Source: Endozoicomonas ascidiicola (GTDB lineage Bacteria > Pseudomonadota > Gammaproteobacteria > Pseudomonadales > Endozoicomonadaceae). From it: DNA of 36,587 nt. The notes under the pieces are model-generated. The model ran no database searches. It was not told the origin of the DNA and worked only from the letters and a program-made list of their open reading frames with translations. Positions 1 through 7,810 of this stretch are shown in pieces (position 1 is the stretch's first letter; the number at the start of each line of letters is the position of its first letter). The stretch lies in NCBI RefSeq assembly GCF_001646945.1, contig NZ_LUTV01000002.1:710720-747306 (forward strand), in the 5' to 3' direction. Both the position numbers and the translations under genes were made by a program.

Positions 1-53
1 CAGAAGATGCCCGGATTAAGTTGAAGAGACTTTACCCGGTGCTGCCAGAATAA
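1..53 (+). CDS. C-terminal tail of an unidentified protein (partial)
   Basis: The frame beginning at base 3 reads EDARIKLKRLYPVLPE and ends at a TAA at 51-53. The tail is basic and lacks membrane character. The gene begins before the window, so no family can be assigned. No hairpin with a T-run follows the stop. The other two forward frames also run short distances, so this call rests only on the clean ending and the coding-like composition. Confidence 0.4.
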   Translation, partial: EDARIKLKRLYPVLPE

Positions 54-263
54 GCAGATAACCTGTGGCAAGAATTCTAATTTTTTGAGCCATGGATAAA
101 GCTATAGTTCTATTTTCCCGAGCAAAGCAGGGAGGTGGGTTACTATGTGTAAAATTGTCTACTTATTGTAGAAAATCAAAAAACTCAGTTTAGTTGGTGT
201 GACTTTCGCATTCGAATCCGATGTTTGAGAAAGGCTGGTCGATTGACCACATCTTCTTATCAA

Positions 264-1133
264 ATGCTGTCGGATGGAGTACTAGTTAAACTCCATATTG
301 CGGTGATTTTATTTGGCATATCGGGTCTTTTTGGTAAGTTGATACCGATAGACCCAAGCCTGATTGTATTTGGTAGGACTCTGATTGGCAGTATCGTTCT
401 TCTTCTGGTTATGGCTGTTACTGGAAAACTAAAGTCGTTGTCGATGACTCGACAGACCTTGGTTGATATGGCTTTAGGTTCTATCCTGGCGTTTCATTGG
501 ATTACTTTCTTTCACTCCATACAAGTGTCTTCAGTTGCCATTGGTCTTTTGGCCTTTTCCTCCTCTCCTGTATTTGTAACTCTCCTTGAGCCATTCTTTT
601 ACCGTGAAAAGCTTCGCAAGCTGGATCTTGTCACTGCAATGAGTGTGGTTGCAGGCATCTCCATCATATTTCCATTTAGCTCTATAGCGAGTGAGTCAGG
701 CATTGTACAAGGCATTATCTGGGGAGTAATTAGCGCGCTTTTACTGGCGCTGTTATCACTGGCAAATCGAAGTCGAGTTCAGAAGTCGGATCCAATGGAG
801 CTCACGTGCCTTCAAAATATTGGAGCAATGGTAACGGCCCTTCTTATCATGCCAACATCAGAGTGGTTTTTATTGGCAGACTTCAGTGTTGAAATTATGG
901 CTCTTGGATTGATCTGTACAACGTTACCATTGCTGCTTTTTCTTACCAGTTTGCGTCATATCAAAGCACAATTGGTGAGTTTGGTGCTCTGCCTTGAGCC
1001 GGTTTACGGTATTATTCTGGCGGCAGTTGTACTGTCTGAAATACCATCCTTAAGAACGCTGCTTGGTGGTGCCGTCATTCTTATCGCCATCACCGTTGGA
1101 ACTTTGAGCAGTCGCTCGACAACCGCCCATTAA
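264..1133 (+). CDS. EamA/DMT-superfamily inner-membrane transporter
   Basis: This is an integral membrane protein of about 289 residues with roughly ten hydrophobic helices in two halves. That is the layout of EamA (drug/metabolite transporter) proteins, which move small metabolites across the inner membrane. Visible family features include a helix-1 SGLFGKLI stretch, a short conserved segment reading SSPVFVTLLEPFFYREKL at the end of the first half, and a second-half counterpart reading LVLCLEPVYGIILAAVVLSEIP. The frame is open from a TTG at 225, but I prefer the ATG at 264 because it starts just before the first helix; neither has a clear Shine-Dalgarno sequence. The substrate cannot be read from the sequence. 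It lies upstream of truC with a short gap and could be cotranscribed with it. Confidence 0.85.
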   Translation: MLSDGVLVKLHIAVILFGISGLFGKLIPIDPSLIVFGRTLIGSIVLLLVMAVTGKLKSLSMTRQTLVDMALGSILAFHWITFFHSIQVSSVAIGLLAFSSSPVFVTLLEPFFYREKLRKLDLVTAMSVVAGISIIFPFSSIASESGIVQGIIWGVISALLLALLSLANRSRVQKSDPMELTCLQNIGAMVTALLIMPTSEWFLLADFSVEIMALGLICTTLPLLLFLTSLRHIKAQLVSLVLCLEPVYGIILAAVVLSEIPSLRTLLGGAVILIAITVGTLSSRSTTAH

Positions 1134-1191
1134 TCTATTGGATTTGGATGGGGCAGCTTATATTCTGCAGCAATTTGTTGGGATGTTGGAC

Positions 1192-1947
1192 ATGATGAGC
1201 AGTGTCACTGAAGAAACTTTGGATATCATCTATCAGGATGAGTGGCTCGTTGCCATTAACAAACCCTCCGGGCTTCTGGTGCACCGTTCTATGATTGATC
1301 GCCATGAGAACCGGTTTGCCATTCAACTGCTGCGTGACCAGATAGGACAAAAGGTTTATCCGCTTCACAGGTTGGATAAACCCACTTCCGGTGTGTTGGT
1401 ATTTGCGTTGTCATCGGAGGTAGCCAGTTTGGCAGGGGAACAGTTTCAGCAAGGAAGCATCAGTAAAACCTACCTTGCTGTTGTGAGAGGTTTTGCGCCA
1501 GAGTCGGGTACCATCGACCATCCCTTAAAAGAGAAGCTGGACAAGATAGCTGATAAAAAAGCGCGTAAAGACAAACCCGCTCAAGAAGCCGTGACAGAAT
1601 TTGAACGATTGGCAATTACTGAAATGCCTGTTGCCATTGACCGGTACCCCTGCAGCCGCTACTCGCTGGTCGAGTTACATCCAAAAACTGGGCGTAAACA
1701 CCAGATTCGACGTCACATGAAGCACATCGCACACCCTATTATTGGTGACGCCAAACACGGTAAAGGTAACCATAATCGATATTTTGCGACTCACCTTGGG
1801 GCTGACCGGCTGCTACTTCACTGCACCAATATGACCATGACTCACCCGGTGACGAATAAAACGATTAAACTCTCTGCATCACTGGATACCGTCCTGGATC
1901 AACTCTTTGATCGATTTGGCTGGACAAGCTTTAAGACCAGTGACTAA
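1192..1947 (+). CDS. truC: tRNA pseudouridine(65) synthase TruC
   Basis: This is a RluA-family pseudouridine synthase that isomerises uridine 65 in tRNA. The N-terminal part (IIYQDEWLVAINKPSGLLVHRS) and the catalytic motif HRLDKPTSGVLVF, whose Asp is the family nucleophile, are clear. So are the C-terminal blocks PKTGRKHQIRRHMKHIAHPIIGD and LLLHC. The match to E. coli TruC runs along the whole length, including the TruC-specific ELDKIADKFAR-like segment, seen here as KLDKIADKKAR. The frame is open from 1138, but family alignment puts the start at one of the ATGs at 1183, 1192 or 1195. I chose 1192, which gives 251 residues against about 260 in E. coli. No S4 domain is present, as expected for TruC. 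Confidence 0.93.
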   Translation: MMSSVTEETLDIIYQDEWLVAINKPSGLLVHRSMIDRHENRFAIQLLRDQIGQKVYPLHRLDKPTSGVLVFALSSEVASLAGEQFQQGSISKTYLAVVRGFAPESGTIDHPLKEKLDKIADKKARKDKPAQEAVTEFERLAITEMPVAIDRYPCSRYSLVELHPKTGRKHQIRRHMKHIAHPIIGDAKHGKGNHNRYFATHLGADRLLLHCTNMTMTHPVTNKTIKLSASLDTVLDQLFDRFGWTSFKTSD

Positions 1948-1977
1948 ATAACGCCTTTTCCATTTTGGGATATATTA

Positions 1978-2403
1978 ATGAAAACAGTTGTTTCCGCAGT
2001 GCTGGTCTCTTTTGCTCTTTTACTGACAGGTTGTGCAGCGACTCAGGAAAGCGCCCAGTCCAATACAGAGGTTACCCGTCAGTTCAACGGAAGCACACAG
2101 AACCCTGATATGGTTTCCAGGCAAACTCTGGAGCTCAGCAAAGCTGGTGTGCTGAAAAATGTTAGAATGACTCGCTCTATCCCTGCTCAGATTACCGCAA
2201 CCGGCCCAGAAAATGTGCTCTCCTGCATATCGGTTGAGGGAAACAAATGGGTAACTGAGCATAAGGAATGTGAGTACATGGATGAGAATACCTGCACGGA
2301 TTTGGGTGGTGAATTTAACGCTTGTGCTTCTGCCTGTCGCAATGACCCGGAAGCTGAAATCTGCATCATGATGTGTGTTCCAGTTTGTGGTTTTGCTAAC
2401 TAA
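1978..2403 (+). CDS. Cysteine-rich lipoprotein of unknown function
   Basis: This is a 141-residue exported protein with a lipoprotein signal peptide ending in the lipobox LTGC, with Cys19 as the lipidated residue. A polar linker of about 60 residues follows. The compact C-terminal domain holds eight cysteines (83, 98, 106, 116, 120, 129, 133, 137) in about 55 residues, consistent with four disulfides in the periplasm or at the outer membrane. The spacing loosely recalls small disulfide-knotted inhibitor domains, but I do not recognise a named family. It starts 30 nt after truC, so it may share that transcript. The ATG at 1978 is directly followed by the basic-hydrophobic signal, so the start is well supported. 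Confidence 0.8.
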   Translation: MKTVVSAVLVSFALLLTGCAATQESAQSNTEVTRQFNGSTQNPDMVSRQTLELSKAGVLKNVRMTRSIPAQITATGPENVLSCISVEGNKWVTEHKECEYMDENTCTDLGGEFNACASACRNDPEAEICIMMCVPVCGFAN

Positions 2404-2608
2404 CACCTCGCTTTACAACCCCGTGAAGTACTACTTTGCGGGTTCCTCTGTTAAATCTTCCTTTATCTTCACTCGTTGTAATGATGTTAGGTGTTATTAC
2501 GAGTTTGATTAAAAAGTATCCAATGAATATCCTATTATGAATTAGGTTTTAAATAATTGAATTTATTTAAGCATTTTTCTACTCATATTCAGCGACCCAT
2601 AAATTACC

Positions 2609-2635
2609 CGATAAATAACCAATTATTATTTATCG
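2609..2635. promoter_or_regulatory. 10-bp inverted repeat upstream of the Fic gene
   Basis: CGATAAATAA at 2609-2618 is repeated as its exact reverse complement at 2626-2635, with a 7-nt spacer. It ends 9 nt before the Fic-protein ATG, in an AT-rich stretch. The arrangement fits an operator for an autoregulated gene; the Fic protein has a winged-helix-like C-terminus. It could also simply be a leader hairpin that hides the start region. No ordinary Shine-Dalgarno sequence precedes the ATG. Confidence 0.5.
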
Positions 2636-2644
2636 CTTTGGCCT

Positions 2645-3697
2645 ATGAAGACACTGCAAAATTTATCCAATTACACCTTTAGCAGTTACCAGCTAGGCCT
2701 GTTCCGTCAGCTGGGAGAATTCAAAGGGCGTCAGCTGGTGACGGTACGTCAGCAGCCAGAAGTATTGGACACCCTTCGGCAGATTGCAGTGCTGGAATCC
2801 GTAGAATACAGCAGCCGCCTTGATGGCATCACGGTCAGCCGAGAGTTGGTGCGTAGGTTGGTTCATAAGGAATTCCAGCCGGTTCTGGCTATTGAAAGCC
2901 AGATTGCAGGCTATCGTGACAGCCTGGACATGGTCGTAGAGCCGGGCGAGCATATGACGTTATCAGTCAGCTTGATCCGCCAACTGCATACTATGCTTTA
3001 CCATCATCTTCCCCATGAGGGCGGCCGCTGGCGAGTCACTAATAAAGAAATTGTTGAGCGAGACTCTCGTGGGCAAAAAGTCGGTATTCTCTATCGAACG
3101 ATCCCTGCATCTTCTATCGCTGGCGCTATGGAAGAGCTGATTGCCCTTTACCACGAAGGATTACAGCAACAGGTAGAACCTCTGTTATTAATTCCAGCCG
3201 TGGTATTGGACTTTCTCTGCATTCATCCGTTCAGTGACGGCAACTCACGCATAGCATGGCTCATAATGTCGATGATGCTGGCATTGAGTGGTTATCGAGT
3301 GGCTGAATTGATCAGCCTTGAGAGACTGTTTGTCCGGCACGAGCAATCTTACAAAAGAGCGTTGCAGCTGAGTGTTAAAGGTTGGCATGAGGGAACACAC
3401 AACCCAATGCCCTGGTGTGATTTCTTCCTGAACACCCTGATCCGTGCTTATGATGAAATGGAAGACAAAATCCATACGCTGCAATGGGAAGGTAGCCGAG
3501 CGCCAAAATCCCAATTGATCAGGGGGGCTATTGAACAAACCCGCCGTGCATTTTCCATCGCAGATATCTGTCTGCAAATACCTACGGTCAGTCGAGAATT
3601 GGTGAAAAAAGTCGTACAGCAAATGCGCTCAGAAGGGCTTTTAGCACCGGTTGGCAAAGGTCGCGGGGCTCAGTGGCAAAAGAGTCAGTCAGGCTAA
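2645..3697 (+). CDS. Fic-domain protein with altered Fic and inhibitory motifs
   Basis: This is a 350-residue protein with an N-terminal Fic_N region, a central Fic fold and a C-terminal winged-helix-like segment (about 290-345). Fic enzymes typically transfer AMP or another phosphate-containing group to target proteins. The core motif at 194-205 reads HPFSDGNSRIAW. The catalytic His194, Asp198 and Asn200 are kept. The usual Gly after Asn is Ser201, and the second Arg of HPFxxGNGRxxR is Trp205. The expected N-terminal inhibitory motif SxxxEG reads SSRLDG at 56-61, so its Glu is Asp60. In class II Fic proteins that Glu pairs with the second Arg, so both partners differ here. The upstream gap is AT-rich and carries an inverted repeat. 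Function is predicted from the family; the target is unknown. Confidence 0.88.
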   Translation: MKTLQNLSNYTFSSYQLGLFRQLGEFKGRQLVTVRQQPEVLDTLRQIAVLESVEYSSRLDGITVSRELVRRLVHKEFQPVLAIESQIAGYRDSLDMVVEPGEHMTLSVSLIRQLHTMLYHHLPHEGGRWRVTNKEIVERDSRGQKVGILYRTIPASSIAGAMEELIALYHEGLQQQVEPLLLIPAVVLDFLCIHPFSDGNSRIAWLIMSMMLALSGYRVAELISLERLFVRHEQSYKRALQLSVKGWHEGTHNPMPWCDFFLNTLIRAYDEMEDKIHTLQWEGSRAPKSQLIRGAIEQTRRAFSIADICLQIPTVSRELVKKVVQQMRSEGLLAPVGKGRGAQWQKSQSG

Positions 3698-3753
3698 TTT
3701 TTAGTATTTTTGTGTCGTATTTATGCGTGTATACCCCTGAAAGCACTTTTTAT

Positions 3754-3769
3754 AAAATCTCGAGCTTTT
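3754..3769. promoter_or_regulatory. Imperfect 16-bp palindrome upstream of the polyamine genes
   Basis: The palindrome AAAATCTCGAGCTTTT pairs at 14 of its 16 positions around CTCGAG, and lies 33 nt before the deacetylase ATG. It is a candidate operator for the two-gene polyamine unit. There is no experimental basis and no recognised regulator consensus. Confidence 0.25.
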
Positions 3770-3801
3770 AACGCACTACTAATGAGGTGTTTTCTTAAGA
3801 A

Positions 3802-4839
3802 ATGATCACCGTTTACTCCGAGCAGCAGGCGCTTCACTGCAATGTGCAGGAAGTTCTCAGTGGCGAACTGATCCCCAGCTTTGAAGTCGCTGAACGAACT
3901 GACATTATATTAAGGCATATCAATGCCCGAAATCTGGGCCCGGTGATTGCACCGCATTCGTTTACCCCGGATACCGCTGCTCGTGTTCACACCTCTGAGT
4001 ATGTGGAGTTTCTTAGCACTGCCTGGCAGCAATGGCTCACCACTTACCCTGATAGCAAACAAGCCATGCCTTACTGCTTTCCGGTAAGAGGTAATCGCGC
4101 CATCTGCCCAAAACATATTGAAGGTAAACTCGGTTTTTATTCTTCTGATTTAACGGCTGCGCTTGTCGAAGGCAGCTGGCAGGCTATCTGGTCGGCAGCT
4201 GAATGTGCGCTGACAGGGCAACAACTGATTCAACAGGGTGAGCGTTCAGTATTTAGTCTTTGTCGTCCACCTGGGCATCATGCTACTCAGGATCAAATGG
4301 GCGGGTATTGTTATCTGAACAATGTCGCAATGGCCGCTCAGGCTTATCTGGATAATGGTTGCCAACGCGTAGCGATTCTGGATGTGGATTACCATCATGG
4401 TAATGGCACTCAATCCATTTTTTACGATCGATCTGACGTCTTCTTCACTTCTGTTCACGCTGACCCGGCATGGGATTATCCGCACTTTCTGGGTTATGCC
4501 GATGAAGCTGGTGAAGGCGAAGGTCAGGGTTTCAACTTGAATCTACCGCTGGCTCTGGGCAGTCATTGGTCTGACTATCAACCTGTATTGCAGAACGCAA
4601 TAAATGCCATTTCAAACTACCAGCCGGATGTGCTTTTGGTTTCTCTGGGGCTGGACAGCTACGAGCAGGATCCAATCTCCTTCTTCAAATTGCAATCTGA
4701 TGATTACACGACGATGGGCAAAATAATTGCGGAGTTGAAGTTACCGACTCACTTTGTCTTTGAGGGTGGGTATGCGGTTGATGCCCTTGGCAGAAATACT
4801 GTCAATGTGCTTGAAGGCTTTAAAAAGTTTGGAGCTTAA
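3802..4839 (+). CDS. aphA: Acetylpolyamine amidohydrolase (histone-deacetylase superfamily)
   Basis: This is a 345-residue zinc hydrolase of the arginase/deacetylase fold, predicted to remove acetyl groups from acetylated polyamines in the cytoplasm. The active-site elements are in order: RPPGHHA (His159-His160), DVDYHHGNGT (zinc ligands Asp196 and His198), SLGLDSYEQDP (zinc ligand Asp285) and EGGY (Tyr324). The HADPAWDYPHF region and the short chain length resemble bacterial acetylpolyamine amidohydrolases more than eukaryotic histone deacetylases. The next gene, 64 nt downstream, encodes a PotF-like polyamine-binding protein. Pseudomonas aeruginosa has the same pairing (aphA next to a polyamine-binding protein gene), which supports the substrate. 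The start ATG is the first in frame after the gap. Other deacetylase-fold substrates cannot be excluded. Confidence 0.85.
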   Translation: MITVYSEQQALHCNVQEVLSGELIPSFEVAERTDIILRHINARNLGPVIAPHSFTPDTAARVHTSEYVEFLSTAWQQWLTTYPDSKQAMPYCFPVRGNRAICPKHIEGKLGFYSSDLTAALVEGSWQAIWSAAECALTGQQLIQQGERSVFSLCRPPGHHATQDQMGGYCYLNNVAMAAQAYLDNGCQRVAILDVDYHHGNGTQSIFYDRSDVFFTSVHADPAWDYPHFLGYADEAGEGEGQGFNLNLPLALGSHWSDYQPVLQNAINAISNYQPDVLLVSLGLDSYEQDPISFFKLQSDDYTTMGKIIAELKLPTHFVFEGGYAVDALGRNTVNVLEGFKKFGA

Positions 4840-4903
4840 ACTGGCTCTATACAGGGGAGCAGCCTCACGGCTGCAAGTGCTTAACTTTCAGCAGGAGTAA
4901 TAA

Positions 4904-5995
4904 TTGTTGAAAGCGTTGATTTCTGGTTTGTTGTCTGTAGCGGTTTCTGTGTCTGTCATGGCAGAAGAGAAACCACAGTTAAATGTCTATAACTGGTCTC
5001 ACTATATTGCTGAGAATACCGTGTCTGATTTTCAGAAAGCCACCGGTATAGAAGTCACTTACAGTTTGTATGACAGCAATGAAATGCTGGAAGGTAAGCT
5101 GTTGGCTGGCCGTTCAGGATTTGATGTAGTGGTGCCTTCTGGCTACTTTGTGCCGAAGCAGATTCAGGCTGGTGTTTACGAAGAACTGGATCGTAGCAAA
5201 ATTCCAAACTGGAAAAACCTCGACCCTTTCCTGATGGAAAAGCTGTCTGCTTTTGATCAGGGTAATCGCTTCACCATTCCTTACCTGTGGGGAACCACTG
5301 GTATTGGGTATAACCCGGAAAAAGTTAAAGGGGTGTTGGGTGAAGATGCGTCGCTGGATAGTTGGTCTCTCATTTTTGATCCAGAAAAGATCAGTAAACT
5401 GTCATCCTGTGGCGTTGCTATTCTGGATGAACCCACCGAAGTTCTGGCAACGATTCTTGCTTACCTTGGCAAAGATCCAAACAGCAAGAATATAACGGAT
5501 TGGAAACTGGCGGGTGATCATCTAGCTAAACTGATTCCTCATGTTCAGTACATCAGTTCATCCCGTTTTGTGGATGGTCTGGCGGGCGGTGATCTTTGTG
5601 TAGCAATGGGGTATTCCGGCGGCGTATTTCAGGCAGCGGCTTCAGGGAAAGCAAACGGTGTTGATATCCAATACTTCATTCCAAAAGAAGGCGCCTCACT
5701 GTGGTACGACCTTGTGGCTATGCCAAAAGATGCCATGAATAAGGAAAGTGGCTATCAATTCCTGAACTATATTCTGGAGCCTGAAGTCACTGCAGATATC
5801 AGTAACTACGTTTCTTACGCAAACGCCAATGCAAAGGCGACACCTTTCGTTGATGAGTCTCTGCGTAAAAATCCGGGGGTTTACCCATCTCAGGAATTGA
5901 TGGACACCTTGTTTGTGGTGCAACCACCGGCAACGAAGCTTTCTCGTTCGATTACACGAATTTGGAATAAAGCCAAAACAGACAGCAAAAACTGA
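4904..5995 (+). CDS. Periplasmic polyamine-binding protein, PotF/PotD type
   Basis: This is a 363-residue periplasmic binding protein with a Sec signal peptide cleaved after VMA. The mature start, KPQLNVYNWSHYIAENTVSDFQ, and the downstream GFDVVVPSGYFVPKQIQAGVYEELD and PYLWGTTGIGYNPEKV blocks are characteristic of PotF/SpuD putrescine or spermidine receptors. I place the start at TTG 4904 because AGGAG at 4893-4897 lies six nt before it and the signal peptide begins there. The ABC permease and ATPase genes are absent here, so the protein either uses a transporter encoded elsewhere or acts as a sensor. The upstream acetylpolyamine amidohydrolase suggests a polyamine uptake and deacetylation unit. 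Confidence 0.9.
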   Translation: MLKALISGLLSVAVSVSVMAEEKPQLNVYNWSHYIAENTVSDFQKATGIEVTYSLYDSNEMLEGKLLAGRSGFDVVVPSGYFVPKQIQAGVYEELDRSKIPNWKNLDPFLMEKLSAFDQGNRFTIPYLWGTTGIGYNPEKVKGVLGEDASLDSWSLIFDPEKISKLSSCGVAILDEPTEVLATILAYLGKDPNSKNITDWKLAGDHLAKLIPHVQYISSSRFVDGLAGGDLCVAMGYSGGVFQAAASGKANGVDIQYFIPKEGASLWYDLVAMPKDAMNKESGYQFLNYILEPEVTADISNYVSYANANAKATPFVDESLRKNPGVYPSQELMDTLFVVQPPATKLSRSITRIWNKAKTDSKN

Positions 5996-6002
5996 TAGTC
6001 AG

Positions 6003-6027
6003 AAGCCCTCACATTGAGGGCTTTTTT
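6003..6027 (+). terminator. Rho-independent terminator of the polyamine unit
   Basis: A perfect 9-bp stem, AAGCCCTCA at 6003-6011 and TGAGGGCTT at 6015-6023, has a 3-nt loop and runs into six T residues. It lies 8 nt after the binding-protein stop codon. The converging b561 gene on the minus strand ends at 6045. Confidence 0.92.
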
Positions 6028-6044
6028 CTGGAACTACGTGAGAT

Positions 6045-6578
6045 TTACATCATTCTTTTAAGTACATCGTGCTCTGGTTTATCAAAGAAGCGATGCTTTA
6101 AAGCGCCCAGTATATGAAGAGCAATGATGCCGAGCATAATGTAAGGAATCAGTACGTGGATCTCATGAAATACCCCTGCAAGCTCTTCATTTTTTTCCAT
6201 CAGACTGGGCATCACCAGATTGAACAGTGGCACATCACGCCCACCGGCACTGGACATCAAGTAGCCACTCAGAGGAACAGCCAGCATCAAAAGATAAAGC
6301 AGTACATGTATTAAACTGCCCAACTTTTTCTCATGACTCGGCATGGTTGCCGGAAGTTCGGGTACTTTACTGAGGTGACGCATAACAAGACGGGCCACAA
6401 ATAAAAACAGTACTAGAACCCCAAAAGACTTATGCCAGTGATAAAGGTCAAACTTGTAGCTGACGGATCGATCAAGCCCGGTCATATACCAACCGACACC
6501 GATCAATGCAAGAATCATCAAGCTAGCAACCCAGTGCATAAGGCGCATGGGTACCGTATATTTCTCTGAACTGCTCAT
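6045..6578 (-). CDS. Cytochrome b561 family (CybB-like) membrane protein
   Basis: This is a 177-residue protein with four transmembrane helices and the histidines expected to hold two b-type haems: His15 in RLMHW, His47/His49 in LYHWHKSFG, His138/His141 in FHEIH, and His155 in ALHILGALKH. Length and layout match E. coli CybB, a cytoplasmic-membrane di-haem protein able to oxidise quinol with superoxide. The start ATG has AGGG a short distance upstream. It reads toward the terminator of the preceding plus-strand gene. The partner in this organism is unknown. Confidence 0.9.
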   Translation of the reverse strand: MSSSEKYTVPMRLMHWVASLMILALIGVGWYMTGLDRSVSYKFDLYHWHKSFGVLVLFLFVARLVMRHLSKVPELPATMPSHEKKLGSLIHVLLYLLMLAVPLSGYLMSSAGGRDVPLFNLVMPSLMEKNEELAGVFHEIHVLIPYIMLGIIALHILGALKHRFFDKPEHDVLKRMM

Positions 6579-6673
6579 CAGATAACCCTATTGTTTTTTA
6601 TCCGTAATATCGTAATTTATTCTGTGGATTTTAGGCTATATATTTTTATATCGAGCGATTAAAAATCTGGGGT

Positions 6674-7087
6674 TCACAACGCGGAGAGGTGACAGTTCTG
6701 CCTCGAAATCCTATTAATGGATTGGTCCAGATCTTTTTTAGATGAAGGTACAAACATCATTAATTGACCTTCGGTATCCATCAGTTTTATGCGATCGGCC
6801 TCTCTGGTTAAAATAAATACATTGCTATGATCGTTCTGACTTTTAAGTTCCCAGTTGTTTTGTTTTTCTCGCACACTTCCGGTGACTTGATAAAGCTCGC
6901 AGTTGCTGTCAGAGACCAGTAAGGCAAATTGATTGGGTTTATCCAACTTCAGGCTACCAAAAGGCTTTTCATCATCACTATTTTCCAACAACCAATAGCC
7001 AGAGGGCTGAGCTACTTCTGCGGCAACAATACTGGACAACAGTAAGCCGAAAATTAGGAGGCAGGATGTTTGAAAAGAAAAGCGCAT
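6674..7087 (-). CDS. Small exported protein of unknown function
   Basis: This is a 137-residue protein with a clear Sec signal peptide (basic start MRFSFQ, hydrophobic core, cleavage probably after VAA), so the mature protein of about 114 residues is periplasmic. The mature part is polar, predicted mainly beta, and has two cysteines (NCEL and NCHL) that could form a disulfide. The FGSLKLDKPNQFALLV stretch resembles small lipocalin-like or META-like folds, but I cannot name a family. GGAAG precedes the ATG at suitable spacing. It lies between cytochrome b561 and carbonic anhydrase on the same strand, with gaps of about 75-95 nt, so cotranscription is possible but not shown. Confidence 0.7.
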   Translation of the reverse strand: MRFSFQTSCLLIFGLLLSSIVAAEVAQPSGYWLLENSDDEKPFGSLKLDKPNQFALLVSDSNCELYQVTGSVREKQNNWELKSQNDHSNVFILTREADRIKLMDTEGQLMMFVPSSKKDLDQSINRISRQNCHLSAL

Positions 7088-7162
7088 TAAAATACTTCCA
7101 TCAATATCAATTGGTGGAAGTATAGAGCTAGAAATAAATGACTTTAGTGCTAACTATTAGGA

Positions 7163-7810
7163 CTAAGCGGAAAGCGCTCCCAGAGCCGCCGGGTATTTGG
7201 CATCGATATCTTCATTTGAAGTGACAGTCAGCCCAAGATCACTGACCAGACCATCTTTCAAACCGTAGATCCAACTGTGCACTGCCAGTTTTTGCCCTCT
7301 ATCCCAGGCATCCTGAACAATGGTGGTCTGGCAAACGTTCAATACTTGTTCAAGAACATTCAGCTCACACATCCTTTGGAACTGTTCGTCATCGGTACCG
7401 GCGTTGTTTAGTAGTTGGATATGTTTCTTTTTAACGTCCTGAACGTGTCTCAGCCAGTTATCAATCAAGCCAAGCTTGGAGTTATTCATGGCTTCACGCA
7501 CACCGCCACAACCGTAATGACCGGTGACAATAATGTGCTCAACTTTCAGATAATCCACGGCGTATTGCAGAACGGAGAGGCAGTTCAGGTCTGTGTGGAC
7601 AACTACATTGGCAACATTACGGTGTACAAACAATTCGCCTGGCAATAGGTCAACAATCTCGTTGGCGGGAACTCGGCTGTCGGAGCAACCTATCCAGAGG
7701 TACTTTGGTGCCTGCTGTTTTGAGAGATTTTCGAAAAAATCGGGCTGTTGCTCACGAATAGACTTGGACCATTGTTTATTCTTTTCAAGCAGGTTTTCCA
7801 GACTCGGCAT
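7163..7810 (-). CDS. can: Beta-class carbonic anhydrase
   Basis: This is a 215-residue cytoplasmic zinc enzyme interconverting CO2 and bicarbonate. The zinc ligands and catalytic dyad are at the same positions as in E. coli Can: Cys42, Asp44 and Arg46 in CSDSRVPANEIV, and His98 and Cys101 in GHYGCGGVREAM. Length and the LWIGCSDSR context also agree with Can (220 residues). AGGAAA lies just before the ATG. The gene is divergent from the nitrate-type ABC transporter operon. That setting raises the possibility that carbonic anhydrase and the transporter are functionally linked, as in bicarbonate uptake or cyanate handling, but a housekeeping role is enough to explain it. Confidence 0.95.
   Translation of the reverse strand: MPSLENLLEKNKQWSKSIREQQPDFFENLSKQQAPKYLWIGCSDSRVPANEIVDLLPGELFVHRNVANVVVHTDLNCLSVLQYAVDYLKVEHIIVTGHYGCGGVREAMNNSKLGLIDNWLRHVQDVKKKHIQLLNNAGTDDEQFQRMCELNVLEQVLNVCQTTIVQDAWDRGQKLAVHSWIYGLKDGLVSDLGLTVTSNEDIDAKYPAALGALSA

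Noticed and set aside
2404-2450. Possible terminator after the lipoprotein gene
   Set aside because: The AACCC/GGGTT pairing is only 5 bp with a long loop and no clean T-run.
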